The notes below the pieces were generated by a model. That model worked only from the letters and a program-made list of their open reading frames with translations. It ran no database searches and was not told the origin of the DNA. 64,000 nt of DNA from DASQPA01 sp963757335. Lineage in GTDB: Bacteria > Acidobacteriota > Thermoanaerobaculia > Multivoradales > UBA5704. Shown here piece after piece: positions 1-10,212 of this stretch. A program made the translations under genes and the position numbers. The stretch is taken from positions 682,001 through 746,000 of the forward strand of contig CAVWRJ010000013.1 in assembly GCA_963757335.1 (NCBI GenBank), written 5' to 3'. The stretch's first letter is position 1; every line of letters starts with the position of its first letter.

Positions 1-4
1 TCAT
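1..4 (-). CDS. Start of a gene leaving the left edge
   Basis: A start codon on the minus strand (complement of CAT at 2–4) lies 6 bases downstream of AAGGAG (complement of 11–16), so a gene probably begins here and runs out of the window. Only its first codon is present, and nothing can be said about the product. The next gene upstream on this strand ends near 168. Confidence 0.3.
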
Positions 5-167
5 GAGGATCTCCTTCTCTCGGTATCTCTGGAAGTTTTCAGTCTGAGCGCCTGAGGATACCCCGATCGTCGAGCGACCGGGCGGACCACCGCCCGAACC
101 GCTGCCTCTGGCTTCTATAGGTACGCCCGAAGAGGGTGAAAGTTGCGCCCACCGGGCTTCCGCCGCT

Positions 168-2265
168 TCAGCCAGGGGACGACCGGAGGGCGGCGAGCGC
201 CGCCGCCACCGCGGCCGGCCGTTTCGCCATCGCGGCGCCATGGGTCAGGAGGCGCTGGGCCTCGGCCCGTGCCCCCTGGCGCAGCAGGACCGCCCCCAGG
301 CCCAGGTAGGCCTCGGTCTGGCTGGGATCGAGCTCCAGCGCCCGCCGGTAGGAGGCGGTCGCGCGGTCGAGCCGGTCGAGCCTCGCCGTGGCGTTCCCCA
401 GTTGGACCCAGCCGGCCACCAGGTTGGAGCGGGCGGCGAGCACCTGCTCGAAGAGGGGGACGGCCTCGGCGGTCCGGCCCTGGCCGGCGTAGAGGAGACC
501 GAGGTTGAAGCGGAGCTCGGTGCGATCGACGGTCTCCCCCGGTAAGGCGAGCGCCTTCAACCACCTCTCCGCCGCCTCCCGCGGCCGGCCGAGGGCGGCG
601 AGGACGACCCCCAGCCGCGCCAGGGCCTGGGGGTGGTCGGGGGAACGCGCGAGGACGACCCCGAGCGTCCGCTCGGCCGCCGCGAAGCGCTGCTCCTTGA
701 TCTCCGCCGTCGCCAGCTCCAGCCAGGGCTCGGGATCGCTGGCCCTGGCGCTGGCGGGGGGGTCGAGGAGGCGCTCCAGCCGGTCGACGCCGTCGGGAAA
801 GGCGCCGGTGCGGATCGCCGCGAGGTCGCGATAGATCTCCCCCGCTTCCCCTAGAGTCAGCGCGCTCCGGGTCGTAGAGGCGGACTCCGGGGAGGACCGG
901 ATCGGCCTCCGCCCGCGGCGCCGTGAGCTCAGGAGCCCCGGGCCGGCGCCGGATCCGCTGGATGCGATGATCGGTCATCACCACGTGCACGACGTCCCGC
1001 GGCCGGCGCTGCGGCATGTGGCAGGAGGCGCAGTCGGACGAGTCGGCCGCAGCCGCAGCAGGGGCCCCCGGCCGCTTGCAAGAAGTGGCCGTGCCGCCCG
1101 GGCCACCCGCGCCGGCCCCATGGCAGACCAGACAGGCGGTGCGGACCCGGGTCACCAGCTCCGCTCTCGCCAGGCGCCGGTGCGGATCGTGGCAGGTCCA
1201 GCAGTGGAGCTTCCCGGCGCTCGCCACGAAGCAGCGGCTCTGCCGCAGCCGGTAGGCGTGATGGTTGATCTCGAACCGCTCCTCCCCGCCGCCAGCCCCG
1301 CCCCCGTCGTCGGTCAGATCGGTGTGCACCAGGTATCCGGAGAGCGGCTCGCCCGGGCGGTACGAGTACTCCCCGCGGCCGAAGCGGCGCACCCTGGGGA
1401 GGGCGACCGCGGGTTGCAGATGGCACTGGTTGCAGACGTCGTCGCCGAGCGTACCGCCGAGCCGGGCCGGGTTGACGATGGCAGCGCGGATCGTCTCCCG
1501 CGCCTCGGTCCCCCCCGCGGCGCGGCGCACGTGCTCGCCGCCCGGCCCGTGGCAGCGCTGGCAGCCGAGGCCCTCGGGGAGCCGCTCCGGGTAGACCTGG
1601 GGCGCTCCATAGGCGTCGCTCCCGGCCGCGACCTCGGGGTAGCCGTCGTGGCAGAACATGCACTCCCGGCGCACCCGCCGGAGCACTCCCTCGTGGTCCG
1701 GCCGGTCGTACCCCGGGGCCATCCCCCAGCGCCCCTCCTGGGTATACCAGGCGATGGGGAGCTGGTAGAGTTCGCCCTCCGGCGTCCGATAGAGATAGGT
1801 GCGGGCGTGGTTGCCGGACCCTAAGACCCAGTCGACCTCCTGCTCGAAGACGTTGATCGGCTTGCCGTCGGCGGCGGTCTGCCAGCGTTTGAAGAAGAGC
1901 CGGTCGCCCCGGCGCTCCATGGAAAAGCTCTGGTGGGACGCCGGGTGGTCGAAGCGGGCGAGGCCCGGCGGCCGGCCGAAGTCCTCGCTCGACGTCGCGG
2001 CGCGCGGCCGGTAGAAGGAGCGCGCCATGCCGATCTGCGGATAGGTCCGGGCGATCTCGGCATGGCAGCTGGCGCAGACCCGGTCGGCGACATACCCGGG
2101 CGCCGCCCCGGTGGTGACGACGGGCTCCGCGGCGGAACCGCCGGGGGCTGGCCTGTCCGCCGCGCTGATCGCGACGGTCGCGACGGTCGTGGCGGTCGCG
2201 GCCAGAGCCAGGAGCCCCAGGCCGGTCACGCCGGTCGCCGCCTTGATGAGTCTCTGCCAGTCCAT
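168..2265 (-). CDS. Heptaheme c-type cytochrome fused to TPR domain (one frame break)
   Basis: Exported electron-transfer protein. An N-terminal hydrophobic segment (about residues 8–34) is followed by seven CxxCH heme-binding motifs near residues 64, 202, 235, 278, 355, 378 and 412 (for example CASCH, CMFCH, CQRCH, CWTCH). Near residue 468 (about position 860) the reading frame ends in low-complexity text, while the adjacent frame continues directly as tetratricopeptide repeats with typical text such as RALELDPSQTEAYLGLG. One inserted base restores a single protein of about 700 residues, so I annotate one gene. Cytochrome-plus-TPR proteins of this kind are known in Acidobacteriota and Planctomycetota and are thought to act in periplasmic redox or assembly roles; the donor and acceptor are unknown. 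The break may be sequencing error or genuine decay. Confidence 0.8.
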
Positions 2266-2357
2266 CGCGATCGGCTTTCCCCTTGGTACGCGGAGATTCT
2301 ACAGAAGAGGAGCGCCCTCCCCGGGCCTCCTCCGAAGGTGGGGGTGAAGCGGCGGGC

Positions 2358-2840
2358 TCAGGAGCAAAAACTTAAAAGCCCGACAGAAACCTCTCTAAAG
2401 TCCGAAAAAGTCCCTCTAAACTCCGAATGTGCCTCGATAAACTACATTGCGCGGCCTCAAAACTCTTTTTGGCCCTCCCTAAGCTGAAATACGCGGTCTC
2501 TAAACTCTTTTTGTCGCTGGATAAACTTAATCATGCGGCCTCAAAACTCCGATTGCCCCTCGACAAAGTCGAGTGCGAGCCTCTAAAACAATTTTTGCAG
2601 GGCTCGAAAGTGTTTTGGCGACGTTCCGTGGAGTTTTAGCGACATCCCAGAGAGTTTTCGCGACGTTCCGTCAAGCTTTGGCGACCTCCACGCCTCGTTT
2701 TACGGGGTTCGAACCTCCTTTGGAGACCTCCGAAGCGAGTTTAGGGGGGCCGGAACGGTCCTCGGAGACCTCTCTAAGGCGGTTGGAGACTCCCGAAACG
2801 ACTTTCGAGAGAATCCGGCGTCGTTTTTCGGCCCGCCCTC
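2358..2840. repeat. 21-bp-periodic dispersed element, copy 1
   Basis: About 22 degenerate units with a 21-bp period. In the left, AT-richer half units alternate around CCTCTAAACTC and CTCGATAAACT; in the right, GC-richer half they read like CGACGTTCCGTGGAGTTTTAG. The stretch is collinear with the reverse complement of 42845–43330 from the shared left boundary (GGAGC, then AAACTTAAA) through the transition GGGCTCGAAAGT to the right end (GACTTT, then GAGAGA). It is therefore a dispersed element with internal periodicity and not two independent satellites. Because 21 is a multiple of 3, several frames stay open and read as heptads such as AASKLFL and SLDKLNH. The same frame contains stop codons in copy 2, which argues against coding. 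Function unknown. Confidence 0.75.
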
Positions 2841-3452
2841 GCCCGCTCCCCTCCCCGCCCTTGTGTCTACCGCAATCCAGTTGACTTCCCACGTCTTGCC
2901 CCCATCGTCCGAGAAGGACTGCTCGAAGCGGCAGGAGGTCGGTGTGATGTCGGAAATCACAAAGCGGACGAAGATGGCTCGGCCATTGAGTGTTTCCTGA
3001 TCGAAGAACTCGCCGCGTCCATTCTTGAACTCGCCGATCGTGGGTTGGCTCAGGGTCCCGCCGCTGCTGCTGGCGAAATTGAGGCTCCACTGATGGGATT
3101 GAGGATTGTATAGACGCAGGTTCAGACCCTCGAAGTGACCCGCCGGGCCATCGGCCACCAGCTCCACCAGATTGGCGCGGCCATCCCAGACCTTCCGAAC
3201 GACGGTAGTCCCGTCGTATTCCACCCAGGTGGTCGAGCCGGTCAAGGGATGCAGCAGGCGCCTCAAGTGAGTCTTCCAAGTACCCAGCTCGAAGTCGAAA
3301 TCGTGTTGCCCATCTCGTGCCTTGGCAGTTTGTTGAAGGTCTGCTCTTGCCGCGTCCGGCTTCGACTGTGCGACGCCCTGAAGGGGCTGCAAGGCGAGAC
3401 CCAGGCCGCCCAGCAGGAGATAAGCTCGCAAAGCTCTTGGCGCATTCTTCAT
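2700..3452 (-). CDS. Exported DUF1579-like protein running into repeat element
   Basis: Small exported protein of unknown function. It starts with MKNAPRALRAYLLLGGLGLA, a signal peptide, followed by a β-rich domain with HDFDFELGTWKTHLRR and GKTWEVNWIAVDTR, typical of DUF1579-like secreted proteins. The recognisable domain ends near residue 193 (about 2873). Beyond that the frame passes through Gly/Arg-rich sequence into the 21-bp-periodic element and stops only at 2700, so the last 55 or so residues are encoded by repeat DNA. Either the native stop was lost when the element arrived, or the boundary is mis-sequenced. The start at 3452 is preceded by GAGAGGA. Family assignment rests on overall pattern and is moderate. 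Confidence 0.6.
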   Translation of the reverse strand: MKNAPRALRAYLLLGGLGLALQPLQGVAQSKPDAARADLQQTAKARDGQHDFDFELGTWKTHLRRLLHPLTGSTTWVEYDGTTVVRKVWDGRANLVELVADGPAGHFEGLNLRLYNPQSHQWSLNFASSSGGTLSQPTIGEFKNGRGEFFDQETLNGRAIFVRFVISDITPTSCRFEQSFSDDGGKTWEVNWIAVDTRAGRGAGEGGPKNDAGFSRKSFRESPTALERSPRTVPAPLNSLRRSPKEVRTP

Positions 3453-3630
3453 CGTGTCCTCTCGGTTCGACCGGGGTAGAAGGCGCAGTGATTCGCGGCC
3501 ACGCCAAAGGATACCAGCAACCTTCAGGACCCTTCGCCGGATGTCTCCGGATCCAGAAGTCTCGGCATGCGTCTTAAGTTAAGGCATCAATATACTTGGC
3601 CCAGTGCAGCGGGAGGGGTACACTTCTCCC

Positions 3631-4641
3631 ATGGCCACTCCGGTAGCTGTTCCCCGCACTCTCCGGGAAGCCGTCCGGTACTTCGCCGACCCCGACACCT
3701 CGCTCGACTTCATGGTGGCGCTCCGCTGGCCGAACGGGGTCGCCTGCCCCACCTGCAGACGTGCGGACATGCGCTTCATCGCGACCCGGTGGCCCTGGGA
3801 GTGCAAGGCGAAGCACCCCCGCAAGCAGTTCTCCGTCAAGGTCGGGACGATCTTCGAGGACTCTCCGCTAGGCATGAACAAGTGGCTCCCCGTGGTGTGG
3901 CTGGTCGCCAACTGCAAGAACGGCATCAGCTCCTACGAAGTGGCCCGGGATCTCGGGGTGACGCAGAAGACGGCCTGGTTCAGGCTTCAGCGCGTCCGCG
4001 TCGCGATGGAGACCGGGAGCTACCAGAAGCTCTCCGGTGAGATCGAGGCGGATGAGACCTTCATCGGCGGGCTCGCCAAGAACATGCACAAGAAGGTCCG
4101 GGAAGCCAAGATCAAGGGGCGCGGTCCCCAGGACAAGACCGCCGTGATGGGCGCCTTGCAGAGGGAAGGCGAGGTCCGGGCGTTCGTGGTTCCCGACCGC
4201 AAGAAGCCCACCGTGCAAGCCAAGATCCGGGAGAACGTCGCAGAAGCGGAGCGTGCGCTGCTGGAGTTGCAAGAAAGAATTAAGGATCGCCACTTGACCA
4301 CGGCACAACGTGCCGCTATCGCGCAGAAGCTCGCTTCAGCCCCAAAGGGAAGAATTTCCGTCTCTTGTCTCGGCGGAACCCTAGAGCCGTGTGCGTACGC
4401 GGCAGAGTTTGTAGAATTATTGCGATCAAGCGGATGGGGCGTTAACCCTGGGGGGCCCCAAAGTTTCTTGGATGTTGGAAGCACACCCTCTGGAATAATG
4501 GTACAGGTGCAATCGCCCACGACTCCCGGGGCGGTCGAGCTGATCCTCGCCCTTCGGTCGGTTTCGCTCGTTGTAGATGCTGTATTGGCGAAGGATGCCC
4601 CAAAGGATTCGGTCAGCATCGTTATTGGCAGCAAGCCATAG
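3631..4641 (+). pseudogene. IS1595-type transposase fragment fused to an unrelated C-terminal fragment
   Basis: Residues 1–200 resemble ISXO2/IS1595 transposases: a zinc ribbon (CPTC and the later Cys of WECKAKH), the conserved block GTIFEDSPLGMNKWLPVVW, a helix-turn-helix (VARDLGVTQKTAWFRLQRVR) and the first catalytic Asp in GEIEADETFIGG. Text typical of the remaining catalytic residues is absent: after KIRENV (about 4236) the frame enters different, lower-GC DNA. That tail (RISVSCLGGTLEPCAYAAEF to VIGSKP) looks like the C-terminal domain seen at the end of some membrane-anchored bacterial proteins and has no link to transposition. The open frame is therefore a chance fusion of two broken genes at an insertion/deletion junction. 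No terminal repeats could be defined. The start at 3631 is chosen over 3604 because the conserved region begins shortly after it. Confidence 0.65.
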
Positions 4642-4678
4642 CAGGCTCCATGCGCTTCTCCCTCGGCAGTGGTCGGGG

Positions 4679-4829
4679 CTAATCCTCGATCCCGAGCAAC
4701 TTCGCACCGCTTCCCGCACGATCGCCTACTCGGAACGCCGTTCCTTGATGGCTTGAAGCCGGAGCGCTTCCGCTTCGTCCTCGTGGAACCAGATGGTCTT
4801 CTTGACCCCCTTGTCCGTGATCCCGGCCT
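4679..4829 (-). pseudogene. Relic of a small ribbon-helix-helix-like DNA-binding protein
   Basis: The minus strand reads KGVKKTIWFHEDEAEALRLQ, then KERRSE, an in-frame TAG, AIVREAV, and after one missing base RKLLGIED and a stop. The pattern (a KTxWF strand, then helices ending in AxIVREAVRxLL) matches short ribbon-helix-helix antitoxin or plasmid-copy-control-like proteins. The N-terminus is missing. The stop codon, the frame break and the truncation mark it as dead. It lies directly beside the broken transposase, so both probably record the same rearrangement. Confidence 0.5.
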
Positions 4830-4904
4830 CCTGTTATGCGCTTCACCCTTGCCCCCTCCCCTCCCCGCCGCATACTCTTGCCCCGGTATCTATCGGAGGT
4901 CGAT

Positions 4905-7900
4905 ATGACCAGGTCCCCGTTCGCCGCCTTCCCGCTCCTCCTCGCCCTCACGCTCATCCCCCTCACCCCCCTAGCAACCGCTCCCTTAGCCGCCGCTCCG
5001 GCCTTCGACCCCACCCTCTTGGCGGGGCTCCGGGCGCGCTCGATCGGGCCGTCGGTCGTGAGCGGCCGGGTGGCGGCGGTCGAGTCGGTGGCGTCCAACC
5101 CGTCGATCGTCTATGTCGGGGCGGCCGCGGGCGGGGTCTGGAAGTCGCTCGACGCCGGGCTCACCTGGGAGCCGATCTTCGACGACCAGCCGGTCGCCTC
5201 GATCGGCGCCATCGCCGTCCACCCCCAGAGCCCGGACATCGTCTGGGTGGGGACCGGCGAGGCCAACCCGAGAAACAGCGTCTCTCTGGGGAACGGGGTC
5301 TACAAGTCGCTCGACGGCGGCAAGACCTGGGCCCATCTCGGGCTCGACGGCAGCGAGCGCATCCCGAAGATCGTCCTCCACCCCACCGACCCGCGGATCG
5401 CCTGGGTGGCGGCGATGGGGCCCGCCTGGGGGGACGGACCGGTCCGCGGGATCTTCAAGACCGCGGACGGCGGTAAGAGCTGGCGGAAGGTCCTCTATGT
5501 CGACGAGAAGACCGGCGCCGCCGACCTCGTGGCCGAGCCCGGCAACCCCGACCACCTCTACGCCGCGATGTGGCAGTTCCGCCGCTGGCCCTGGTACTTC
5601 CGCTCCGGCGGCCCGGGCTCCGGGCTCTTCGAGAGCCACGACGGCGGCGAGACCTGGAAGCGGCTCACCGAGGAGGACGGCCTGCCGAAGGGGAACCTGG
5701 GGCGGATCGCGCTCGCCTTCGCCCCCGGCGACCCGCGCCGGGCCTATGCCTTAGTCGAGGCCAAGCAGAGCGCCTTCCTGCGCTCCGACGACGACGGCCG
5801 GACCTGGAAGAGCGCCAACACCGAGCCCAACGTCACCTCCCGCCCGTTCTACTTCTCGCACATCGCGGTCGATCCCCAGGACGCCAACCGCATCTACCGC
5901 CTGGCGACCGAGGTCGACAGCTCGGACGACGGCGGCAGGACCTGGAGCACCCTGGTGCCGTTCAGAGACGTCCACCCCGACTTCCACGCCATCTGGATCG
6001 ATCCGGGGGACGGCAACCACATCCTCCTCGGCAACGACGGCGGAGTGGCGGTCTCCCGCGACCGGGGGAAGAACTGGGGCTATGTGCAGAACCTCCCGAT
6101 CCCCCAGTTCTACCACGTGCGCTTCGACGACGCCGTCCCCTACAACGTCTACGGCGGGATGCAGGACAACGGCGCCTGGAAGGGGCCGAGCACGGTCTGG
6201 GTGAACGGCGGCATCCGCAACTCCGACTGGCACGAGGTGGGCTTCGGCGACGGCTTCGACACCGCCCCCGATCCCAGGAACCCCAACCGCGGCTACTCCC
6301 TCTCTCAGGGCGGCCACCTCGTGCGCTGGGACCTCACCACCGGCGAGAGGAAGGACATCCAGCCGGCCCCCGCGCCGGGCGGCAAGCTGCGCTTCAACTG
6401 GAACGCCGGCTTCGCGGTCGATCCCTTCGACCCCGACACGATCTACCTCGGGAGCCAGTTCCTCCACCGCTCAACCGACCGCGGCGAGACCTGGACCGCG
6501 ATCTCCCCCGATCTGACGACCAACCGCGCCGAGTGGCAGCGCCAGGACGTGAGCGGCGGCCTGATCATCGACGCCACCGCGGCGGAGAACTTCACCACCA
6601 TCCTCGCCATCGCCCCCTCGCCGGTCGAGCGCGGGGTGATCTGGGTGGGGACCGACGACGGCCGCCTCCAGGTGACCAGAGACGGCGGCAAGACCTGGCA
6701 GAGCGTCGAAGGGAATGTCCATGGGGTGCCGGCCAACACCTGGATCCCCCAGATCACCCCCTCCCGCTTCGACGCCGGGACCGCCTACGTCGTCTTCGAC
6801 AACCACCGGCGCTCCGACACCGCGCCCTATGTCGTCAAGACGACCGACTACGGCCGCACCTGGCAGAGCCTCGTCACCAAAGACCTCCGAGGCTACGCCC
6901 TGGCGACGGCCGAAGATCCCGGCGACCGCAATCTCCTCTTCCTCGGCACCGAGTACGGCCTCTGGTTCTCCCAGGACGGCGGCAAGTCCTGGCTCCCCTT
7001 GAAGGGCGGCCTCCCCACGACCTCCTACATGGCGCTCACCGTCCAGCCGCGCGAGGGCGACCTGATCGCCGCCACCCACGGCCGCGGCATCTATATCGTC
7101 GACGACATCCGGCCGCTGCGCACCCTCTCGGGAGCGGTCCTGAAGGAGCCTCTCCATCTCTTCGACATCGCCGACGCCGTGGAGCACCGGGTGGGGCAGC
7201 CGGCCGGCAGCCACTTCCCCGGCACCGGCGAGTACCGGGGCGACACCCGCCCCTACGGCGCCATCCTCACCTACACCCTGAACGCCCCGGGGCTCCCGCT
7301 CCCCGACCCGCAGGCGGAGCGCACGCGGAAGACCGCCGAGCTCGAGCAGGACCGCGAGAAGGCCCTGGCCGCCGAACGGCAGGCGCAGGGGACCGGCGAG
7401 GAGGAGCCGAAGCCGCCGACTTCGGGGCAGAAAGCCGAGGCGGCGGCCAAGCCCGAGGGCGGCCGGGGCGGGGCCGGGGGGGGCGGGGGAGCCGGGAAGG
7501 ATGGAAAGGAAGGGTCCCAAGGCGCGGATCGAGATCCTCGACGCTTCGGGCAAGGTGATCCGGAGCTTCGAGCAGCCGGCGACCCTGGGGGTCAACCGGG
7601 CGGTCTGGGATCTCGGCCGCAAGTCCTACAAAACCCCCAATCGGCGCAACCGGGGCGGCTTCTTCCGCGACTCGGGCCCCGAGGTGGCGCCCGGGACCTA
7701 CCGGGTGCGGGTGACCTTCGGCGACCACCACGCCGAAGGCCCGGTGAACGTCCTCCCCGACCCTCGCTTCAACATCCCGCAGACCGCCCGGGATGCCCGC
7801 GAGAAGGCGTTCCAGGAGGCCGGAGCCGTCCAGGAGACGCTCGCCACGGGGGTCGAGCGCATCGGCCGCATCCGCTCGGACGTCCAGGCGGTGACGGCGG

Positions 7901-8331
7901 AGGTCAAAAAGAACGACGAGGAGAGGAAGCGGCGCGAGGACACCACCAAGCCCGACCCCGCCGCCAAGGACCTCCTGGAAGCCAGCCAGAAGCTCCTCGA
8001 CAAGCTGAAGACCCTGGAGCAGCGCTTCTGGCACGCCCCCACCGAGGAGGGCGAGCTGCCGGACACCGACGCCCAGTCGAAGGTCGGCCGCGCCCTCCAA
8101 TCCCTCCAGTCCTCCTGGGACGCTCCGACCCCGGCCCAACAGGCCTACCTGGAGATTGCCCGCCAGACGACCAAAGACGCGGTCGACGCCCTGAACCGCT
8201 TCGCCGCCGAGGACGTCGCCGCCTTCAGGAAGAAGGTCGCCGACTCCGAGCTCCGGCTGCTGCCGGAGCTGCCGCCGCTGTCGGAACCGTCGGCAATGCC
8301 GGCGAAGCCGGCAACGCCGGCGGGGAGCTGA
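4905..8331 (+). CDS. Secreted VPS10/sortilin-type BNR propeller protein (one frame break)
   Basis: Large secreted protein, about 1,141 residues, with a signal peptide (residues 1–28, LLLALTLIPLTPLATAPLAA). It carries many Asp-box/BNR repeats such as SLDGGKTW, SHDGGETW, SRDRGKNW, TRDGGKTW and SQDGGKSW, spread over residues 60–740. The start at 4905 is preceded by GGAGG. The family (VPS10 or glycosyl-hydrolase-like WD40/YVTN repeat proteins) is expanded in Acidobacteriota and Bacteroidota; the substrate is not known. At about 7480–7500 the frame breaks in a G-rich homopolymer stretch and the protein continues in another frame from about KGPKARIEIL to the end. The C-terminal part has a β-domain (RVRVTFGDHHAEGPVNVLPD) followed by α-helical, Lys/Glu-rich sequence. 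Confidence 0.8.
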
Positions 8332-8373
8332 GGCTGGGGCCGGATCGACTCGACCGACCTCAGCATCCATAAC

Positions 8374-8413
8374 TTGACCTTGAAGGTTCGATATCCTAAC
8401 ATCGACCTCAAGG
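8374..8413 (+). promoter_or_regulatory. Promoter with overlapping inverted repeat upstream of XRE/ImmA gene
   Basis: TTGACC (8374–8379) and TAACAT (8397–8402) are spaced by 17 bp and form a plausible −35/−10 pair. An imperfect dyad overlaps them: CCTTGAAGGTTCGAT on the left arm and ATCGACCTCAAGG on the right arm (8378–8413). The right arm also overlaps the ribosome-binding site AAGGAG (8410–8415). This layout fits autorepression by the XRE-type protein encoded immediately downstream. Confidence 0.55.
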
Positions 8414-8422
8414 AGCAACGCC

Positions 8423-9685
8423 ATGCCGATCCAACCCGAAGAGCTTGCCCGACGCCTGCGCGAGGCACGGGAGGCGAGCGGCCTTACCCAGGAAGAGGTC
8501 GCCGGCCAGCTCGGCCTTTCCCGTCCGTCCATCGTCCAGCTCGAACAGGCGAACCGGGCGGTCTCGGGTCTGGAGCTCGATCGGCTCGCTCACCTCTATG
8601 GGCGGGATCTGAGGGACTTCCTGGCGGAGGAGTTCCGAGCCGAGGACTCCCTGGTGGCCCTCTTCCGCACCGAATCGACCGCTCTGCGGGACGAGGTATG
8701 GGGAGCCGTCCGCGAATGCCTGGCCCTCGCCCGCGAGCTTGCCAACTTAGAAGCGCTGCTGAGCCTGGACCGCTCGCAGGTCGGAGCACCGATCTACTCG
8801 GTGGCGCCGCCGCGGACCAAGGGTCAGGCCATCGAACAGGGCAACCGGGTCGCGGCGGAGGAAAGGCGTCGGCTCGGGCTCGGCTTCCGCCCTCTGGGCG
8901 ATGTCGCAAAGCTGCTCGAAGGCGAGGGGGTCCGTACCGCCATGATCGACCTGCCGGAGGAGGTCTCGGGGCTCACTCTGATGGAGCCGAGCCTCAGCCT
9001 CTTCGTGGTCGCCAACCGCCGCCACCATCTCCTCCGGCGCCGGTTCTCCTGGGTGCACGAGTACGCCCATGTCCTCTTCGACCGGATCCGCAAGGGGACC
9101 CTCAGCCGATCCTCCAATCAAAGCGATCTCATGGAGGTGCGCGCGAACGCCTTTGCCGCCGCCTTCCTCCTTCCCGAGGAGGGGGTCCGGGACTTCCTCG
9201 CCGACCTCGGAAAGGGCCATCCGCGCCGAGAGAGATTGGATGTCTTCGACGGGCAGCGGGCGGTGCTCGCCGAGAGCCGCGCGGAGCCCGGCTCGCAGAG
9301 CCTCCAGCTCTACGATGTCGTCCTCCTCGCCCATCATTTCGAGGTCAGCCGGAAGGCGCTGCTCCACCGGCTGCGCAACCTGCATCTGCTCTCCGACGAA
9401 GAGCGCGACCGCTTCCTCGCCGAGGACACCAGCGGCGCCGGCCGCGGCCTCGCGCGGCTGATGCGGCTACCCGAACCGGAGCACGCCGCGGCGCGAGAGG
9501 AGTTCCGCTCGCGCTTCCTGAGTCTCGCTCTCGAAGCCTACCGGCGGGAAAAGATCACCCGAAACAAGCTCTGCGAGGTCTGCGGGCTCGTCGGTTTCTC
9601 GGGAGTGGAAGTCGATCAGATCGTCGCCAGCACCGACCTGGACGGCGACGAAAACGATGTCCTCCTCCCCGGGGAAGAGGCTTGA
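8423..9685 (+). CDS. XRE HTH – ImmA/IrrE metallopeptidase fusion
   Basis: A 420-residue DNA-binding zinc-protease-like regulator. Residues 8–60 form an XRE helix-turn-helix (LTQEEVAGQLGLSRPSIVQL). Residues 130–290 form an ImmA/IrrE (COG2856) domain with the zinc motif HEYAH at 212–216 and a third-ligand helix EVRANAFAAAFLLP. Such proteins act as antitoxin-like repressors or, as in ICEBs1, cleave a partner repressor. Strong AAGGAG precedes the start. The PIN-domain gene begins inside its last codons (TTGA overlap), so the two are translationally coupled, as in toxin–antitoxin modules. The overlapping dyad upstream suggests autoregulation. Confidence 0.85.
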   Translation: MPIQPEELARRLREAREASGLTQEEVAGQLGLSRPSIVQLEQANRAVSGLELDRLAHLYGRDLRDFLAEEFRAEDSLVALFRTESTALRDEVWGAVRECLALARELANLEALLSLDRSQVGAPIYSVAPPRTKGQAIEQGNRVAAEERRRLGLGFRPLGDVAKLLEGEGVRTAMIDLPEEVSGLTLMEPSLSLFVVANRRHHLLRRRFSWVHEYAHVLFDRIRKGTLSRSSNQSDLMEVRANAFAAAFLLPEEGVRDFLADLGKGHPRRERLDVFDGQRAVLAESRAEPGSQSLQLYDVVLLAHHFEVSRKALLHRLRNLHLLSDEERDRFLAEDTSGAGRGLARLMRLPEPEHAAAREEFRSRFLSLALEAYRREKITRNKLCEVCGLVGFSGVEVDQIVASTDLDGDENDVLLPGEEA

Positions 9686-10197
9686 TTGCCGGTCCAACCG
9701 TACGGTCCGTGGCGACCGACACCTGCATTCTGATCAACTTCTCCATTCTCGACCGGCTGGATCTGCTGGGAGCGCTCGCCGACTTCGAGTTTCTCGTACT
9801 GGAGAATGTCGTAGAAGAGGTCCGTCGTCCCGAGCATCAGCCGCGACTTCGATCGGCTCTGGAGCGAGGGCACCTCCGCAGGATCGAGATCGTCGATGTC
9901 GAGACTCTGTCGATCTTCGCCGAGTTGCGCCGCTCGATGGGTGGAGGGGAAGCGGCCTGCCTCGCTGTAGCCGCGACGCATGGATGGCTCATCGCCTCCG
10001 ACGAGAAGAAAGTCTTCCTGCGCGAGGCCAACAACCGGCTCGGTCCCGGCCGCATCCTCAATACTCCCGGCCTGCTGGTCCTCGCGATCCGCGCCGGGTT
10101 GATGACCGTGGAGGAGGCAGACCGAGCGAAGCGAATACTCGAACAGCATCGATTTCGGATGCGGTTCAGCTCGTTCAAGGACGTGCTTGGAGCCTGA
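9682..10197 (+). CDS. PIN-domain protein, likely toxin partner of XRE/ImmA protein
   Basis: A 171-residue PIN-fold putative ribonuclease (DUF3368-like arrangement). Candidate acidic active-site residues are Asp in VATDTCILIN, Glu in LENVVEEV, Glu in GGGEAAC and Asp in IASDEKK. A TTG start at 9682 overlaps the upstream stop as TTGA and has GGGGAAGAGG just ahead; an in-frame GTG at 9709, giving a protein starting at VATDT, is the alternative. PIN proteins paired with an antitoxin usually cut RNA and inhibit growth. Pairing with an XRE/ImmA protein is inferred from the overlap. The stop lies 15 bp from the convergent ClC gene. Confidence 0.8.
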   Translation: MIAGPTVRSVATDTCILINFSILDRLDLLGALADFEFLVLENVVEEVRRPEHQPRLRSALERGHLRRIEIVDVETLSIFAELRRSMGGGEAACLAVAATHGWLIASDEKKVFLREANNRLGPGRILNTPGLLVLAIRAGLMTVEEADRAKRILEQHRFRMRFSSFKDVLGA

Positions 10198-10212
10198 GCC
10201 CCGGAACCCAGC

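Noticed and set aside
2427..2639. Small heptad-repeat (coiled-coil) protein
   Set aside because: The matching frame in the homologous copy at 42845–43330 contains stop codons, and openness follows from the 21-bp period.
3545..3630. Left terminal inverted repeat of the IS1595-type element
   Set aside because: No matching right end is present after the truncation, so the end cannot be defined.
4679..5098. 139-residue minus-strand gene
   Set aside because: Most of it is antisense to the signal peptide of the VPS10/BNR gene; only the last part shows a real, but broken, protein remnant.
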